DNA of 64,000 bases from Lacinutrix sp. Hel_I_90 (GCF_000934685.1 NZ_JYNQ01000001.1:248001-312000); one strand, 5' to 3'; counted from the first letter of the stretch, positions 24,872 through 35,841 are shown. A program made the numbers and translations. Notes: generated by a model from the letters alone, not told the origin.

Positions 24872-27800
24872 GTGCTACTGTTCATCATTTTGGTGTTGTT
24901 TCTTTCTATTCCCGCTGTTCAAACACGTCTAGGTAAATATGTCACTAAGCGTATTAATGATGATTTTAAAACAAACATTACTATTGGTAAAATTGGCTTA
25001 CAGTTTAATGGTGATATTGAGTTAAAGGAGATTTTAATCCGTGATTATAAACGAGATACCTTAATTAGTGCTTCAGAATTAAATACATCAATCTTAAGTT
25101 TTAACAATCTCAGCAATGCTAAGCTAAATTTTGGTGATATTGATTTAGAAGATTTAATTTTTAACGTTAAAACCTATAAAGGGGAAACAAAAACAAATCT
25201 GGATGTGTTTGTCGCCCGTTTTGATATAGACAATCCAAGAGCCGAAAAAAGTGCTTTTCTTCTGTCTTCCAGTGACGTTTCAATTTACAATGGTACGTTT
25301 AGGTTTATAGATGAAAACAGAGAAAATCCAAATTTACTTCTATTTGATAAACTGGATGTCAATGCAACCAATTTCTTAATCAATGGCAGTGATGTTGAAG
25401 CACGAATAAATACGCTTTCTTTTTTAGATAAAAGAGGTCTTGTCATGCAGAACATGTCTACTAATTTTAAATACACCTTAAATAAGATGGTGTTTGATGA
25501 TTTAGTTATAAAAACTAAAAATTCATCATTAAAAGGAGACTTAACCTTTAATTATGATCGAGAGGACTTAGCTGATTTTGTAAACAAAGTAAATATAGAG
25601 GCAAAGTTTACAGGTGCAAATATTGCTTTAGATGAGCTTAACATGTTTTATAATGAGTTTGGTGTTGGACAACGGGCAAAGTTTAATACTACTATTTCTG
25701 GAACGTTAAATGATTTATATCTTACTAATTTAAGACTAAATACAAGTAGTAATACCAGAATCTATGGTGACTTAAGTTTTAAAAATTTATTAAGTAAAAC
25801 GACTGATGATTTTGAAATGGAAGGTGATTTCTCTAATCTGTCATCTAACTATAGAGATTTGAAAAACCTATTACCTAATGTTTTAGGGGCTTCTATTCCT
25901 TCTATTTTTAATAAATTGGGTAATTTTAGTATTAATGGCACTACAAAAATTACAACAACAAGAATTGACGCCGATTTAGATATTGCAACGCAAATAGGTT
26001 TTGTGCGCTCTAATTTAAGTATTTCGAATGTTACTAATATTGAAACAGCTACTTATAAAGGAAAAATTATTTTTGATGATTTTAGTATAGGAAAATTTTT
26101 GGAAGATCCAAACCTTGGTAAAATTTCAGCCAATTTAAAGGTTGATGGGAAAGGGTTTAAAAAGCAAAATTTGAGTTCTCGAATAAAAGGAGACGTGTAT
26201 GCTATATATTATAATAAGTATGATTATAAAAACATCAACGTTAACGGTACGTACATGCAGAGTGTCTTTAATGGTAAATTAGTTGTTGACGATAAAAACT
26301 TAAAACTAGACTTTAACGGACTTGCAGATTTCTCTAAAACCACCAATGCTTTTGATTTTACTGCAAATGTAGATTATCTAAATCTAAAGGCTTTAAATTT
26401 TTATAACAAGGACGACACGTCAGAATTTAAAGGCATAGTAGAAATGAAGATGAAAGGTACATCGTTTGATGATGCTGTTGGTAATATTTCATTTAATAAG
26501 ACAAACTACAAAAATGAAAATGATGACTACTATTTTGATGATTTTGAAATTACTTCAAGCTTTGAAGGAAAAGAGCGCTTTATAACAATTAACTCACCAG
26601 ATATTATTGAGGGATCAATGAATGGAGTGTTTAAGTTTAAGGATGTAGGAAAGCTTTTTGAAAATTCAATACAGAGTATTTACACTAGTGAGGCACCAAA
26701 TCTAATTACTTCAGATCAATATATAAACTTCAACTTTAAGATTTATAATAAGATAGTTGAAGTGTTTTATTCTGATTTAAAACTAGGTAAAAACACCTTT
26801 ATTAAAGGCCTTGTGGAAACCGATGAGAAAGAGTTTAAACTCACTTTTAAATCGCCAAAAATAGAATTACTGAATTATTTTGCCAATGACATCGAAATTC
26901 AAGTTGATAATAAAAACCCATTATTTAATACGTATATCGAGATCGATAGTTTAAACACAAAATTCTACGACATCTCTAAATTTAACCTAATCAACGTAAC
27001 CCTTAATGATACCTTGTATATGCGAAGTGAATTTAAAGGGGGTGAAAACAATACTGACGATTACAATTTAAGCTTCTACCATACACTAAATGAGAAGAAT
27101 AATTCAGTTGTGGGCTTTAAAAAGAGTGAAGTCATTTTTAAAAAGAGTGTTTGGGAAATTAATAGGGCAGGCGATAAGTATAACAAAATAGAGTTCGATG
27201 GTGGCTTTCAAAACATAAATATCGAGCAACTGGTAATGAGTCATCAAAATGAGCAAATAAAACTCGAAGGGGTTATTAGAGACTCAACCTACAAAGATTT
27301 AAAATTAAACTTTAAAGACGTCGATTTAGCGAAAATAACACCTCGAATAGACAGTTTAACTTTAACCGGCAACGTCAATGGGAAGCTAGACATCCTTCAA
27401 AAAAACGGAAATTACCTCCCTAATTCTACTATAATCATTGATGATTTAGAAGTTAATCATAACTATTTAGGGTCTTTCGATGCTAAAATTACTGGTAATT
27501 CTACATTAACACGTTATACCGTAGATGCTAAAATTAAAAATGATGATGCAAATTCGTTTCAGGCTATCGGAGATATAGATGTTACTAAAAATAAATCTTA
27601 TATCGATGTTGATCTAAAATTTAAAGATTTCGGACTGGAGATATTAACACCCTTTTTAGACCCGGTGATTAATAGAATACGGGGGGATATAAATGGTGTT
27701 GCCAAAGTAATAGGTAATTTAGATAAACCAGAGATAAATGGTGATTTAACTATAGATCGTGGCGGCTTAAATGTCCCTTATCTCAATGTCGATTATGGCT

Positions 27801-29266
27801 TTCAGGACAAGGCCTCTGTAACGCTAAAGAATCAAAGCTTTTTTTTTAATGAAGTAAAAATTACGGATACTAAAGAAAAGACAAAAGGGGTTTTAGATGG
27901 CTCTATTAGTCATGTTAATTTTAGCAACTGGAAATTAGATTTAACGATTGAAACAGATAGGTTATTAGTTTTAGATACTAAATTTGTTGAAGAATCCATG
28001 TATTATGGAAAAGGTTTTATTGGTGGGGTAACTGAACTATATGGCCCTGCAAAAGCCTTAAGGATTACGGCTGAAGCAGAAACTAAAAGAGGAACTACTT
28101 TTTTTATACCACTGAGCGATGTTGAGACTTTTGGAGACAACTCATTCATTCACTTTTTAAGTCCAGAAGAAAAAGAAGCAAAATACTCTGGTAAAGAAGT
28201 GAAAATCAATACTGTTTCTGGTGTAGAATTATTTTTCGATTTAAATGTAACCAGCGATGCACTTATTGAAATTGTAATGGATCGTGTTTCGGGAAGTACC
28301 ATTAGAGGCAGAGGTTCAGGACAATTACTCTTCAACATAAACACAAACGGAAAGTTTGAAATGTTTGGAGATTTCATCGTTTATGAGGGCGTTTATAACT
28401 TTTTATATGGTGGTGTGGTTCAAAAAGAATTTAGTGTTAGACCTTTTGAAAGTACATTAGCATGGAATGGTGATCCTTTAAATGCCGCCATAAATATTCA
28501 AGCCATCTATAAATTAAGAACAAATCCTTCGGCTTTACTAGACAATCCTATAAGACAAAGCATACCTGTGGAACTGGAAATTAATTTAACGGGGCAGCTG
28601 GCTAAACCAGAACCGGAGTTTACATTTAATTTTCCCAATGTAACGTCTACAATAAAATCGGAGTTAAATTATAGATTGGATTCAAAAGACGAAAGAGATA
28701 ATCAGGCCTTATACATTTTAGCGACCGGAAGTTTTAACCGACAAAATAAAGACATAAACATTACGGGTACAATAACCGAAAGACTCAATGGTTTAATTAA
28801 CGGTTTCTTTAGCGATACTGATAGTAAAATTAACATTGGTTTAAACTATGAGGCGGGTTTAAATCGACCTGACTTAATCACCGAAGATCGCTTAGGGGTT
28901 ACACTACAAACTCAAATAACTGACCGTGTTTTAATAAATGGTAAAGTTGGTGTACCTATTGGAGGTGCAGGAGCTACAGAATCTGTTATTGCTGGAGATG
29001 TACAAGTCGATTTTTTATTGAATGAAGATGGTACATTAACCGCCACCGTTTTTAACAGGGAGAATAGTATTAGGAACTTTGGAGAAGAAATAGGCTATAC
29101 CCAAGGTTTAGGTATTAACTATTCTGTAGATTTTAATACATTTAGCGAACTGCTTCGTAGAATTTTTAGAAAAAATCAAAAACCGACTCTCGAAACAGAA
29201 GACCAAAATGATTCTGAAGAGAAAAGCAATCCGTTGCCAGACGGAATTGGGATTAAAAGCAAATAA
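24872..29266 (+). CDS. TamB-like translocation and assembly module protein
   Basis: This 1464-residue protein is an inner-membrane-anchored bridge to the outer membrane that supports protein or lipid transport. It starts with a membrane helix, followed by long beta-rich repeats of the AsmA/TamB type and a C-terminal DUF490 domain (roughly 1050-1450), which includes FEMFGDFIVYEGVYNFLYGG. The start is uncertain: GTG at 24872 cuts into the membrane segment, while the frame stays open upstream to 24815 and encodes a typical basic leader (KKFLKIVGKLVAIL) with no ATG, GTG or TTG. A rare ATC codon at 24827 would fit. It is divergent from tsaD, as is common in flavobacteria. Confidence 0.88.
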   Translation: MLLFIILVLFLSIPAVQTRLGKYVTKRINDDFKTNITIGKIGLQFNGDIELKEILIRDYKRDTLISASELNTSILSFNNLSNAKLNFGDIDLEDLIFNVKTYKGETKTNLDVFVARFDIDNPRAEKSAFLLSSSDVSIYNGTFRFIDENRENPNLLLFDKLDVNATNFLINGSDVEARINTLSFLDKRGLVMQNMSTNFKYTLNKMVFDDLVIKTKNSSLKGDLTFNYDREDLADFVNKVNIEAKFTGANIALDELNMFYNEFGVGQRAKFNTTISGTLNDLYLTNLRLNTSSNTRIYGDLSFKNLLSKTTDDFEMEGDFSNLSSNYRDLKNLLPNVLGASIPSIFNKLGNFSINGTTKITTTRIDADLDIATQIGFVRSNLSISNVTNIETATYKGKIIFDDFSIGKFLEDPNLGKISANLKVDGKGFKKQNLSSRIKGDVYAIYYNKYDYKNINVNGTYMQSVFNGKLVVDDKNLKLDFNGLADFSKTTNAFDFTANVDYLNLKALNFYNKDDTSEFKGIVEMKMKGTSFDDAVGNISFNKTNYKNENDDYYFDDFEITSSFEGKERFITINSPDIIEGSMNGVFKFKDVGKLFENSIQSIYTSEAPNLITSDQYINFNFKIYNKIVEVFYSDLKLGKNTFIKGLVETDEKEFKLTFKSPKIELLNYFANDIEIQVDNKNPLFNTYIEIDSLNTKFYDISKFNLINVTLNDTLYMRSEFKGGENNTDDYNLSFYHTLNEKNNSVVGFKKSEVIFKKSVWEINRAGDKYNKIEFDGGFQNINIEQLVMSHQNEQIKLEGVIRDSTYKDLKLNFKDVDLAKITPRIDSLTLTGNVNGKLDILQKNGNYLPNSTIIIDDLEVNHNYLGSFDAKITGNSTLTRYTVDAKIKNDDANSFQAIGDIDVTKNKSYIDVDLKFKDFGLEILTPFLDPVINRIRGDINGVAKVIGNLDKPEINGDLTIDRGGLNVPYLNVDYGFQDKASVTLKNQSFFFNEVKITDTKEKTKGVLDGSISHVNFSNWKLDLTIETDRLLVLDTKFVEESMYYGKGFIGGVTELYGPAKALRITAEAETKRGTTFFIPLSDVETFGDNSFIHFLSPEEKEAKYSGKEVKINTVSGVELFFDLNVTSDALIEIVMDRVSGSTIRGRGSGQLLFNINTNGKFEMFGDFIVYEGVYNFLYGGVVQKEFSVRPFESTLAWNGDPLNAAINIQAIYKLRTNPSALLDNPIRQSIPVELEINLTGQLAKPEPEFTFNFPNVTSTIKSELNYRLDSKDERDNQALYILATGSFNRQNKDINITGTITERLNGLINGFFSDTDSKINIGLNYEAGLNRPDLITEDRLGVTLQTQITDRVLINGKVGVPIGGAGATESVIAGDVQVDFLLNEDGTLTATVFNRENSIRNFGEEIGYTQGLGINYSVDFNTFSELLRRIFRKNQKPTLETEDQNDSEEKSNPLPDGIGIKSK

Positions 29267-29436
29267 AAAGCACTGTTTTTAGCAGTCATATTACGCTTGA
29301 TTCTCTATTAATTTAGTGTTTTTTCAACATTTTTGTCAACTAAAACGTTATAGTAATTTATGCCTTGTTAATTTTTAACAAAAGCATAGTATTATATAGA
29401 TTTACTTCATTAGCTTTATATTCTAAAGGAAAATAA

Positions 29437-30423
29437 ATGCCAAATAAAATGAAAAAAATAGGGGTAATGACCTCTGGGGGAGACTCTCCAGGAATGAATG
29501 CAGCCATTCGTGCAGTGACTAGAACTTGTGCGTACCATAATATAGAATGTGTTGGTATTTATCGTGGTTACGAAGGCATGATTGAAGGGGACTTTAAAGA
29601 TTTAACAGCCAGGAATGTAAAGGGTATTATCAATAAAGGGGGTACGATTTTAAAATCTGCACGCTCAAAAGAATTTAGAACGCCAGAAGGTCGTAAAAAA
29701 GCATATGAAGCATTAAAAGCAAAAGAAATAGACGGCTTGGTACTTGTTGGTGGTGATGGCACATTTACTGGAGCTTTAATTTTTAATCAGGAATTTGGTT
29801 TTCCAGTGATGGGAATTCCAGGAACTATTGATAATGATATCTATGGTACATCCCACACGCTAGGATATGACACCGCTTTAAACACAGTTGTAGAAGTCAT
29901 TGATAAAATTCGAGATACTGCGAGTTCGCATAATAGGTTATTCTTTGTTGAAGTTATGGGTCGTGATGCTGGACATATTGCATTAAATGTAGGCGTTGGC
30001 GCTGGTGCTGAAGAAATATTGATTCCGGAAGAGAATCTTGGTTTAGAGCGCTTGTTAGAATCATTGAGAAGAAGTAAAGCTTCTGGTAAATCTTCAAGTA
30101 TTGTCGTGGTTGCAGAAGGTGATAAAATTGGAAAGAACGTATTTGAACTTAAAGATTACGTAGAAGAAAATATGACGGAATATGAAGTGCGTGTTTCTGT
30201 TTTAGGACACATGCAACGTGGTGGTTCTCCGTCTTGTTTCGATCGTGTTTTAGCCAGCAGAATGGGAGTAAAAGCTGTAGAAAGTTTAATGGAAGGCATT
30301 TCGAATCAAATGGTTGGCTTGTTAAATGATAAAATAGCATTAACACCTTTGGAAAAAGCCATAAAAGGGCAATCTAAGATCAATAAAGAATTAATTCGCG
30401 TGTCAGATATCATGACAACGTAA
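29437..30423 (+). CDS. pfkA: ATP-dependent 6-phosphofructokinase
   Basis: This 328-residue PfkA phosphorylates fructose 6-phosphate in glycolysis. Motifs are TSGGDSPGMNAAIRAV (ATP loop), VLVGGDGTFTGAL, PGTIDNDIYGT (catalytic Asp), EVMGRDAGHIAL, and the C-terminal QRGGSPSCFDRVLA. The GGDG and GRDAG motifs are of the ATP-dependent type. The ATG at 29437 follows an AAAGGAAAA stretch 6 bp upstream, unusual here since Shine-Dalgarno sequences are rare in this group; a start at 29449 is also possible. A 17-bp palindrome lies upstream (29365-29381). gapA follows 73 bp later, after a terminator. Confidence 0.95.
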   Translation: MPNKMKKIGVMTSGGDSPGMNAAIRAVTRTCAYHNIECVGIYRGYEGMIEGDFKDLTARNVKGIINKGGTILKSARSKEFRTPEGRKKAYEALKAKEIDGLVLVGGDGTFTGALIFNQEFGFPVMGIPGTIDNDIYGTSHTLGYDTALNTVVEVIDKIRDTASSHNRLFFVEVMGRDAGHIALNVGVGAGAEEILIPEENLGLERLLESLRRSKASGKSSSIVVVAEGDKIGKNVFELKDYVEENMTEYEVRVSVLGHMQRGGSPSCFDRVLASRMGVKAVESLMEGISNQMVGLLNDKIALTPLEKAIKGQSKINKELIRVSDIMTT

Positions 30424-30440
30424 AACAATGTAACCTGAAT

Positions 30441-30464
30441 GCCTAATTGGTTTAGGCTTTTTTT
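30441..30464 (+). terminator. Terminator between pfkA and gapA
   Basis: GCCTAA (30441-30446) pairs with TTAGGC (30452-30457) and is followed by a run of T. It may act partly, since gapA begins 33 bp later. Confidence 0.65.
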
Positions 30465-30481
30465 AACCTATAGAATATTAA

Positions 30482-31498
<1,017 letters not shown>

Positions 31499-31506
31499 CA
31501 CATATT

Positions 31507-31567
31507 AAAAAGCGTAGTATTTAAGTTTTTAAAAGTATATTTAGCTTAAGACTGCGCTTTTTTTTAA
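31507..31567 (+). terminator. Terminator of gapA
   Basis: AAAAAGCG (31507-31514) and CGCTTTTT near 31555-31562 form the base of a long hairpin that also pairs CTTAAG-like segments inside. A T-run follows. It lies 8 bp after the gapA stop. Confidence 0.65.
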
Positions 31568-31585
31568 ATTTAACACCTAATAATC

Positions 31586-32452
31586 ATGATATTAATAGTT
31601 GACAGTGGCTCTACCAAATGCGATTGGATAGCAGTAGATAAACAGGGGAAACAGTTACTTGAAAAAATCCGGACTAAAGGTCTCAATCCTGCTATTTTGT
31701 CGGAGAAGAAATTAAGAAAAACGATAAAAAAGAGTAAGGATTTTGAAAATATTAAAACAGCAGTAGAAAAGGTCTTTTTTTATGGTGCAGGCTGTGGCAC
31801 AGAGAATCCTAGATTACTACTAAAAGTCGTTTTACAGGAATTTTTTACAAACGCGGATATAGTTGTAAAAGAAGACACTATGGCTGCTGTGTATGCCACT
31901 ATAGATTCCAGAGATCAGGCGGCCGTAGTTTGTATTTTAGGGACAGGCTCTAATTGTAGTTATTATGATGGCAAAATATTACATCAACGCGTAGACTCAT
32001 TAGGGTATACATTAATGGATGATGCTTCAGGAAACTATTTTGGTAAGCAATTAATTAGAGATTATTATTTTAACCATATGCCAGAAGGTATTAAAATATC
32101 TTTTGCAAGTAAATATAATTTAGAATCAGATTTTATTAAATACAACCTCTATAAGCAACCCAACCCTAATGCCTATTTAGCACAATTTGCAGAATTCATG
32201 ATCTTAAATAAAGATTCAGCATACATTCAAAAGCTAATAAAAGATGGGATGCGCTTGTTTGCAAAAAATATGATTTTTCAATTTAGAGAAGAACTAAAAA
32301 CAGTGCCTGTACACTTTGCAGGTTCTGTAGCCTTTTTCTGTCAAGAAGAAATAAAAGCAGTTGCAGATGAGATGGGCTTTAAGGTGGGGAATTTTGAGCG
32401 CAGACCTATTGAAGGTTTAGTGTCTTTTCATACAAACGCTTTGGCAAAATAA
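31586..32452 (+). CDS. BadF/BadG/BcrA/BcrD-family sugar kinase (N-acetylglucosamine kinase-like)
   Basis: This 288-residue ASKHA kinase probably phosphorylates N-acetylglucosamine or a related sugar, though the family also holds CoA-reductase activators. The N-terminal phosphate loop is IVDSGSTKCDWIAV (about 3-16), followed by VFFYGAGCGT, ILGTGSNCSYYDG (phosphate 2) and GYTLMDDASGNYFGKQLI. AGSVAFFCQEEIKAVADE gives the adenosine motif. The length is slightly short. It sits behind pfkA-gapA in the same direction, but with a terminator between. A role in amino-sugar recycling is an inference. Confidence 0.78.
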   Translation: MILIVDSGSTKCDWIAVDKQGKQLLEKIRTKGLNPAILSEKKLRKTIKKSKDFENIKTAVEKVFFYGAGCGTENPRLLLKVVLQEFFTNADIVVKEDTMAAVYATIDSRDQAAVVCILGTGSNCSYYDGKILHQRVDSLGYTLMDDASGNYFGKQLIRDYYFNHMPEGIKISFASKYNLESDFIKYNLYKQPNPNAYLAQFAEFMILNKDSAYIQKLIKDGMRLFAKNMIFQFREELKTVPVHFAGSVAFFCQEEIKAVADEMGFKVGNFERRPIEGLVSFHTNALAK

Positions 32453-32472
32453 TTTACTGACTTAAAAACCGG

Positions 32473-32516
32473 AAAAACGTCTATAGACTATGAATTCATA
32501 GTCTATAGACGTTTTT
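32473..32516. terminator. 44-bp perfect palindrome, bidirectional terminator
   Basis: A perfect inverted repeat centred on GAATTC (32492-32497), with A5 at its left end and T5 at its right. Each arm is 22 bp, with the half-site AAAAACGTCTATAGACTATG. It lies between two convergent genes, 20 bp after the BadF-type kinase and 10 bp before the ridA stop. It should stop transcription in both directions. Confidence 0.85.
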
Positions 32517-32526
32517 GGTTAAAAGT

Positions 32527-32910
32527 TTACCCTTTCACAGCAATCATGCTAATTTCAACGTTCACAAACTTTGGTAAGTTTGCGACTTCAACAGTTTCAC
32601 GTGCTGGCGCTGTTTCATCACTAAAATAAGTAGCATAAACGGCATTTATTTTAGAAAAATTAGTCATGTCACTAATAAATATAGAGGCTTTTACCACATT
32701 TTCAAAAGACATCTCTGCTGCCTCTAAAACCGCCTTCATGTTTTCCATAACTTGTTTGGTTTCTGTGATGATATCATCAATAACCAATGCGCCAGTTTCT
32801 GGATGTAGGGCTATTTGTCCTGAAGTGTACAAGGTGTTTCCGCTTAAAACAGCTTGATTGTAAGGTCCTATAGGAGCCGGAGCTTTAGAGGTTGTTATTA
32901 TTTTTTTCAT
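32527..32910 (-). CDS. ridA: RidA family reactive intermediate/imine deaminase
   Basis: This 127-residue protein hydrolyses reactive enamine/imine intermediates such as 2-aminoacrylate to ketoacids and ammonia. Visible features are APAPIGPYNQAVLSGNTLYTSGQI (the N-terminal signature), ETKQVMENMKAVLEAA, VVKASIFISDM with the conserved Lys, and PARETVEVANLPKFVNVEISMIA, containing the Arg that binds carboxylates and the catalytic Glu region. The length is exactly normal. It converges on the palindromic terminator. Confidence 0.93.
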   Translation of the reverse strand: MKKIITTSKAPAPIGPYNQAVLSGNTLYTSGQIALHPETGALVIDDIITETKQVMENMKAVLEAAEMSFENVVKASIFISDMTNFSKINAVYATYFSDETAPARETVEVANLPKFVNVEISMIAVKG

Positions 32911-32998
32911 CAGAAAAAGGGTTTTAAAGTTTCCGCGAAAGCAGAAATCTCATTAATATGTTTTTTTAATACAGACTATTAAAATCGGGTTTAGGCTA

Positions 32999-35803
32999 TT
33001 ACAAGCGTTGATCGGGTTGTCTGCGCTTTTCGTATTTTAAATCCTTTAATATACTTGATTTAATGCCTATAAAAAAGTTCCATGAGGTTCTTGCGCTAAA
33101 GGGAATCCAGCTAAAATTCATCCGCCAACTTAATAAATCACGCTCAAAACGCAATTGTGTATAGGAAAAGCCTTTATTTTTAAAATCATAACCAGAAGAT
33201 GCACCAACCGTCCAACGCGGTGCAATATCAATATCACCAGAAAACATTAAAGAATGCGATGAAATTTCATTTTGTCTGGTTGTATTCGAATAGTTTACAG
33301 CATAAGCTAGTCGCAAAGTCCACGGAATCTTAGCATTATACAAATCGCTTGGCACTTCTTCTTCCTCTTCTTTATCACCAAATTGCTGGTCTGCAAAGTC
33401 CTGAGAACGACCAAATAAATCATCATCACGACCACCACTTTGTAGTGTTTCGTTACGGCTTCGGTCACTAGTTCTATCCTCACCATTTTTGCCTTTACTA
33501 CTTAAACTATAGCCTAAGGTAAGATTGGCACTTGTTAATCTAAAGAGGCTTCCGCCGTTATCAATATTAAATTTGTCAACACGTCTATTATTGTTATCCA
33601 GTGCATAAGGATCTAATGTGGCTCCAAAATTCACATTCATTTTATTTTGAAATAATTGGGTACCACCAGTCATTCTCACCGGACTAATACGTAAAGAGTC
33701 CCCCGCTAAATTATAAGATGTTGAAAAGTTTAAATTATTTAGAATAATTATTTTTTTAGGCTCTGTTTTAGTGCTATCTCTATCTCTTACTTTTGCCTCA
33801 ATATTATTGCCTAATGCCAAACCAATAGAACTTGAATAGGTTTTGTTAGGCGCGCCATATAAACTACCTTCAAAGCGCGAGAACTCACGTTCTTCAATTG
33901 GATTACCGTTAATGTCAGTTACTTCAAAAGTATCATAATACTTGTCGAATGCCGGGTTAATATTATAACTTACACTCGGTCGCATAACATGCCTTATCGC
34001 CTTAATTTTTTTATCCTGTCCTTTCTTTTCAAAATTGAATAATCCATAAATGGTAGTCCCTATACTACTCGTAAAATTATAGGTTCTATAGGCATCAAAC
34101 CCTTTTAAATCCTCAGTTATGGTTTTGTTGGTTTCGGGATCGTAAAAGCGATCTACGGTGTTTAAAGTCCAGGTTTCATCAAAATTGGTACTAGCACTAA
34201 CACTAAAATAGTTAAATACTTTAAAATTTGTAGTTAATGGGATAGAATGTTTTACCCCTATTAAGGCGTCATCAAACATTTCTTTTTTAAAGAATAACGA
34301 ATCTGTGGTCGTTATTCTATTTTCACCTCTTACATTATATTGTAAGTTTATATTTTGAAGAATCCCTTTTTTAGAACCAAATTTAGGCGCAAAGGGATAC
34401 ACACGACCTACGCTAGCCTGCAATGTAGGTAAGGTCATATTAATACTTTCGGTTTGTGTGTTTTGTGAATGGGTCGCTGTTACACTCATATTCACTTGTG
34501 GCTCACCTTGAAAAGTTTTAGAATAGGAAATGGAAGAGGCTAATGTATTATTTAAAAAACTGGCAGCATTAACTTGATTTACTGATTGTTGATAATAACT
34601 ACTACTACCAAGGTTAACAGAGGCCGAAAATCTAGAATTAGGATTAGACTTTGTGTCTTGAGCGTGCGACCAACGCAAATTATAAATATTTGTTTTGGAA
34701 TAATCGGGGAAACCACGCTCACTATTAATTAAATTCTCAAATCTAAAGGCCAAATTACCATTGAATTTATAACGCTTTTTATAGCGATTTTCAAAGCGCA
34801 AGCCATAACTCCCGTTAGTATAATAATCACCTAAAACAGCTAAATCTATATAATCACTAATCGCGAAATAATACCCGCCATTTTGAAGAAAATAACCTCT
34901 GTCATTATCACCGAAACTTGGAAAAATAACTCCCGATGTTTGTTTTTTACTTAATGGAAAAAAAGCAAAAGGTACTATAATAGGCGTTGGAACGTTATAA
35001 ATGAACATTTGTGTTGATCCTGTTATCACTTTTGATCCAGGAACAATTTTAGCACGGTTCATTAATAAATAATATTCCGGGTCCTCTAAATCTTTAGCGG
35101 TGGTAAATTTGGCATTCTTTACAAAATAAACGGAATCGTTTTCTTTTTTAGTGAGTTCAGAAATAATTGTGCCGCCACTTTCTTCTGTAACACTATTCCA
35201 GATCAAAGCCTTTTCACTATTGAAATTAAAACGAATCGAATCTGGTTCTACTACCTGAGCACCTTGCTTAAAGACAGGTTTTTGTGAATAGGCACCTAAC
35301 GAATCTTTTAAGCGTCCGGCATAGACTTCATTTTTAGTATAATCTATAACAATAATTCCTGCAGTGATTTCCATGTCTTGATAGGTAATCTTAGCTTCAT
35401 TATACATATACATTTTCTGCTCTTTACGATTAAAAGTGGTATAATCTTTTGCGTTATAAGTAACGATATCTTGTAATAATGCAGGTTTTGGTTTTATAGA
35501 ATCTGTTTTAATAGAGTCTGTTTCTACAACAGGTGGTTTTGGAACTAAACCAGCGGTATCTAAGGTGAGTGTATCTTGTGGTTTTAAAGTAGTTTCTTTT
35601 TCTTCTTCAGCAGGAACTTTTATGGTTTCTTTCCCGCCGTCGACTTGAGAAAAGCCAAAAGTGTTGATAAGCACTGTAAAACTTAGGGCAAAAAGTATAT
35701 GAAATCTGTTTGTATGCAATGCTTTTAAATGTATTTTTGCTAAAGTATGGCTCGGTTTTTGAATTGCCAAAATTACATTATTTTTTTGGGAATAATTTAT
35801 CAT
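32999..35803 (-). CDS. Putative LPS-assembly outer-membrane protein LptD (Bacteroidota type)
   Basis: This 934-residue outer-membrane protein inserts lipopolysaccharide into the outer leaflet. An OstA-like N-terminal domain (around 115-250, with YNEAKITYQDMEITAGIIVIDY and VYAGRLKDSLGAYSQKP) precedes a long beta-barrel rich in alternating aromatic residues (about 300-930). The ATG at 35803 gives an atypically long N-terminus before the signal sequence (FHILFALSFTVLINTFGFSQ). A TTG at 35719, giving a 22-residue signal peptide, may be the true start, because a -7 element TAATTTTG lies at 35774-35767 between the two. It is divergent from the amidase gene. Confidence 0.87.
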   Translation of the reverse strand: MINYSQKNNVILAIQKPSHTLAKIHLKALHTNRFHILFALSFTVLINTFGFSQVDGGKETIKVPAEEEKETTLKPQDTLTLDTAGLVPKPPVVETDSIKTDSIKPKPALLQDIVTYNAKDYTTFNRKEQKMYMYNEAKITYQDMEITAGIIVIDYTKNEVYAGRLKDSLGAYSQKPVFKQGAQVVEPDSIRFNFNSEKALIWNSVTEESGGTIISELTKKENDSVYFVKNAKFTTAKDLEDPEYYLLMNRAKIVPGSKVITGSTQMFIYNVPTPIIVPFAFFPLSKKQTSGVIFPSFGDNDRGYFLQNGGYYFAISDYIDLAVLGDYYTNGSYGLRFENRYKKRYKFNGNLAFRFENLINSERGFPDYSKTNIYNLRWSHAQDTKSNPNSRFSASVNLGSSSYYQQSVNQVNAASFLNNTLASSISYSKTFQGEPQVNMSVTATHSQNTQTESINMTLPTLQASVGRVYPFAPKFGSKKGILQNINLQYNVRGENRITTTDSLFFKKEMFDDALIGVKHSIPLTTNFKVFNYFSVSASTNFDETWTLNTVDRFYDPETNKTITEDLKGFDAYRTYNFTSSIGTTIYGLFNFEKKGQDKKIKAIRHVMRPSVSYNINPAFDKYYDTFEVTDINGNPIEEREFSRFEGSLYGAPNKTYSSSIGLALGNNIEAKVRDRDSTKTEPKKIIILNNLNFSTSYNLAGDSLRISPVRMTGGTQLFQNKMNVNFGATLDPYALDNNNRRVDKFNIDNGGSLFRLTSANLTLGYSLSSKGKNGEDRTSDRSRNETLQSGGRDDDLFGRSQDFADQQFGDKEEEEEVPSDLYNAKIPWTLRLAYAVNYSNTTRQNEISSHSLMFSGDIDIAPRWTVGASSGYDFKNKGFSYTQLRFERDLLSWRMNFSWIPFSARTSWNFFIGIKSSILKDLKYEKRRQPDQRL
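35767..35774 (-). promoter_or_regulatory. Possible -7 element of lptD
   Basis: On the minus strand, TAATTTTG is a full match to TAnnTTTG. If used, transcription starts near 35760, downstream of the ATG at 35803, and translation would begin at TTG 35719. No TTTG at the -33 position is seen. Confidence 0.35.
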
Positions 35804-35841
35804 TCACTAAAATTTAAAAACCGATACTAAACAAAAACAAA

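Noticed and set aside
29365-29381. 17-bp palindrome TTGTTAATTTTTAACAA upstream of pfkA as an operator
   Set aside because: Such AT-rich palindromes are expected by chance in this genome, and no second copy was seen at a related gene.
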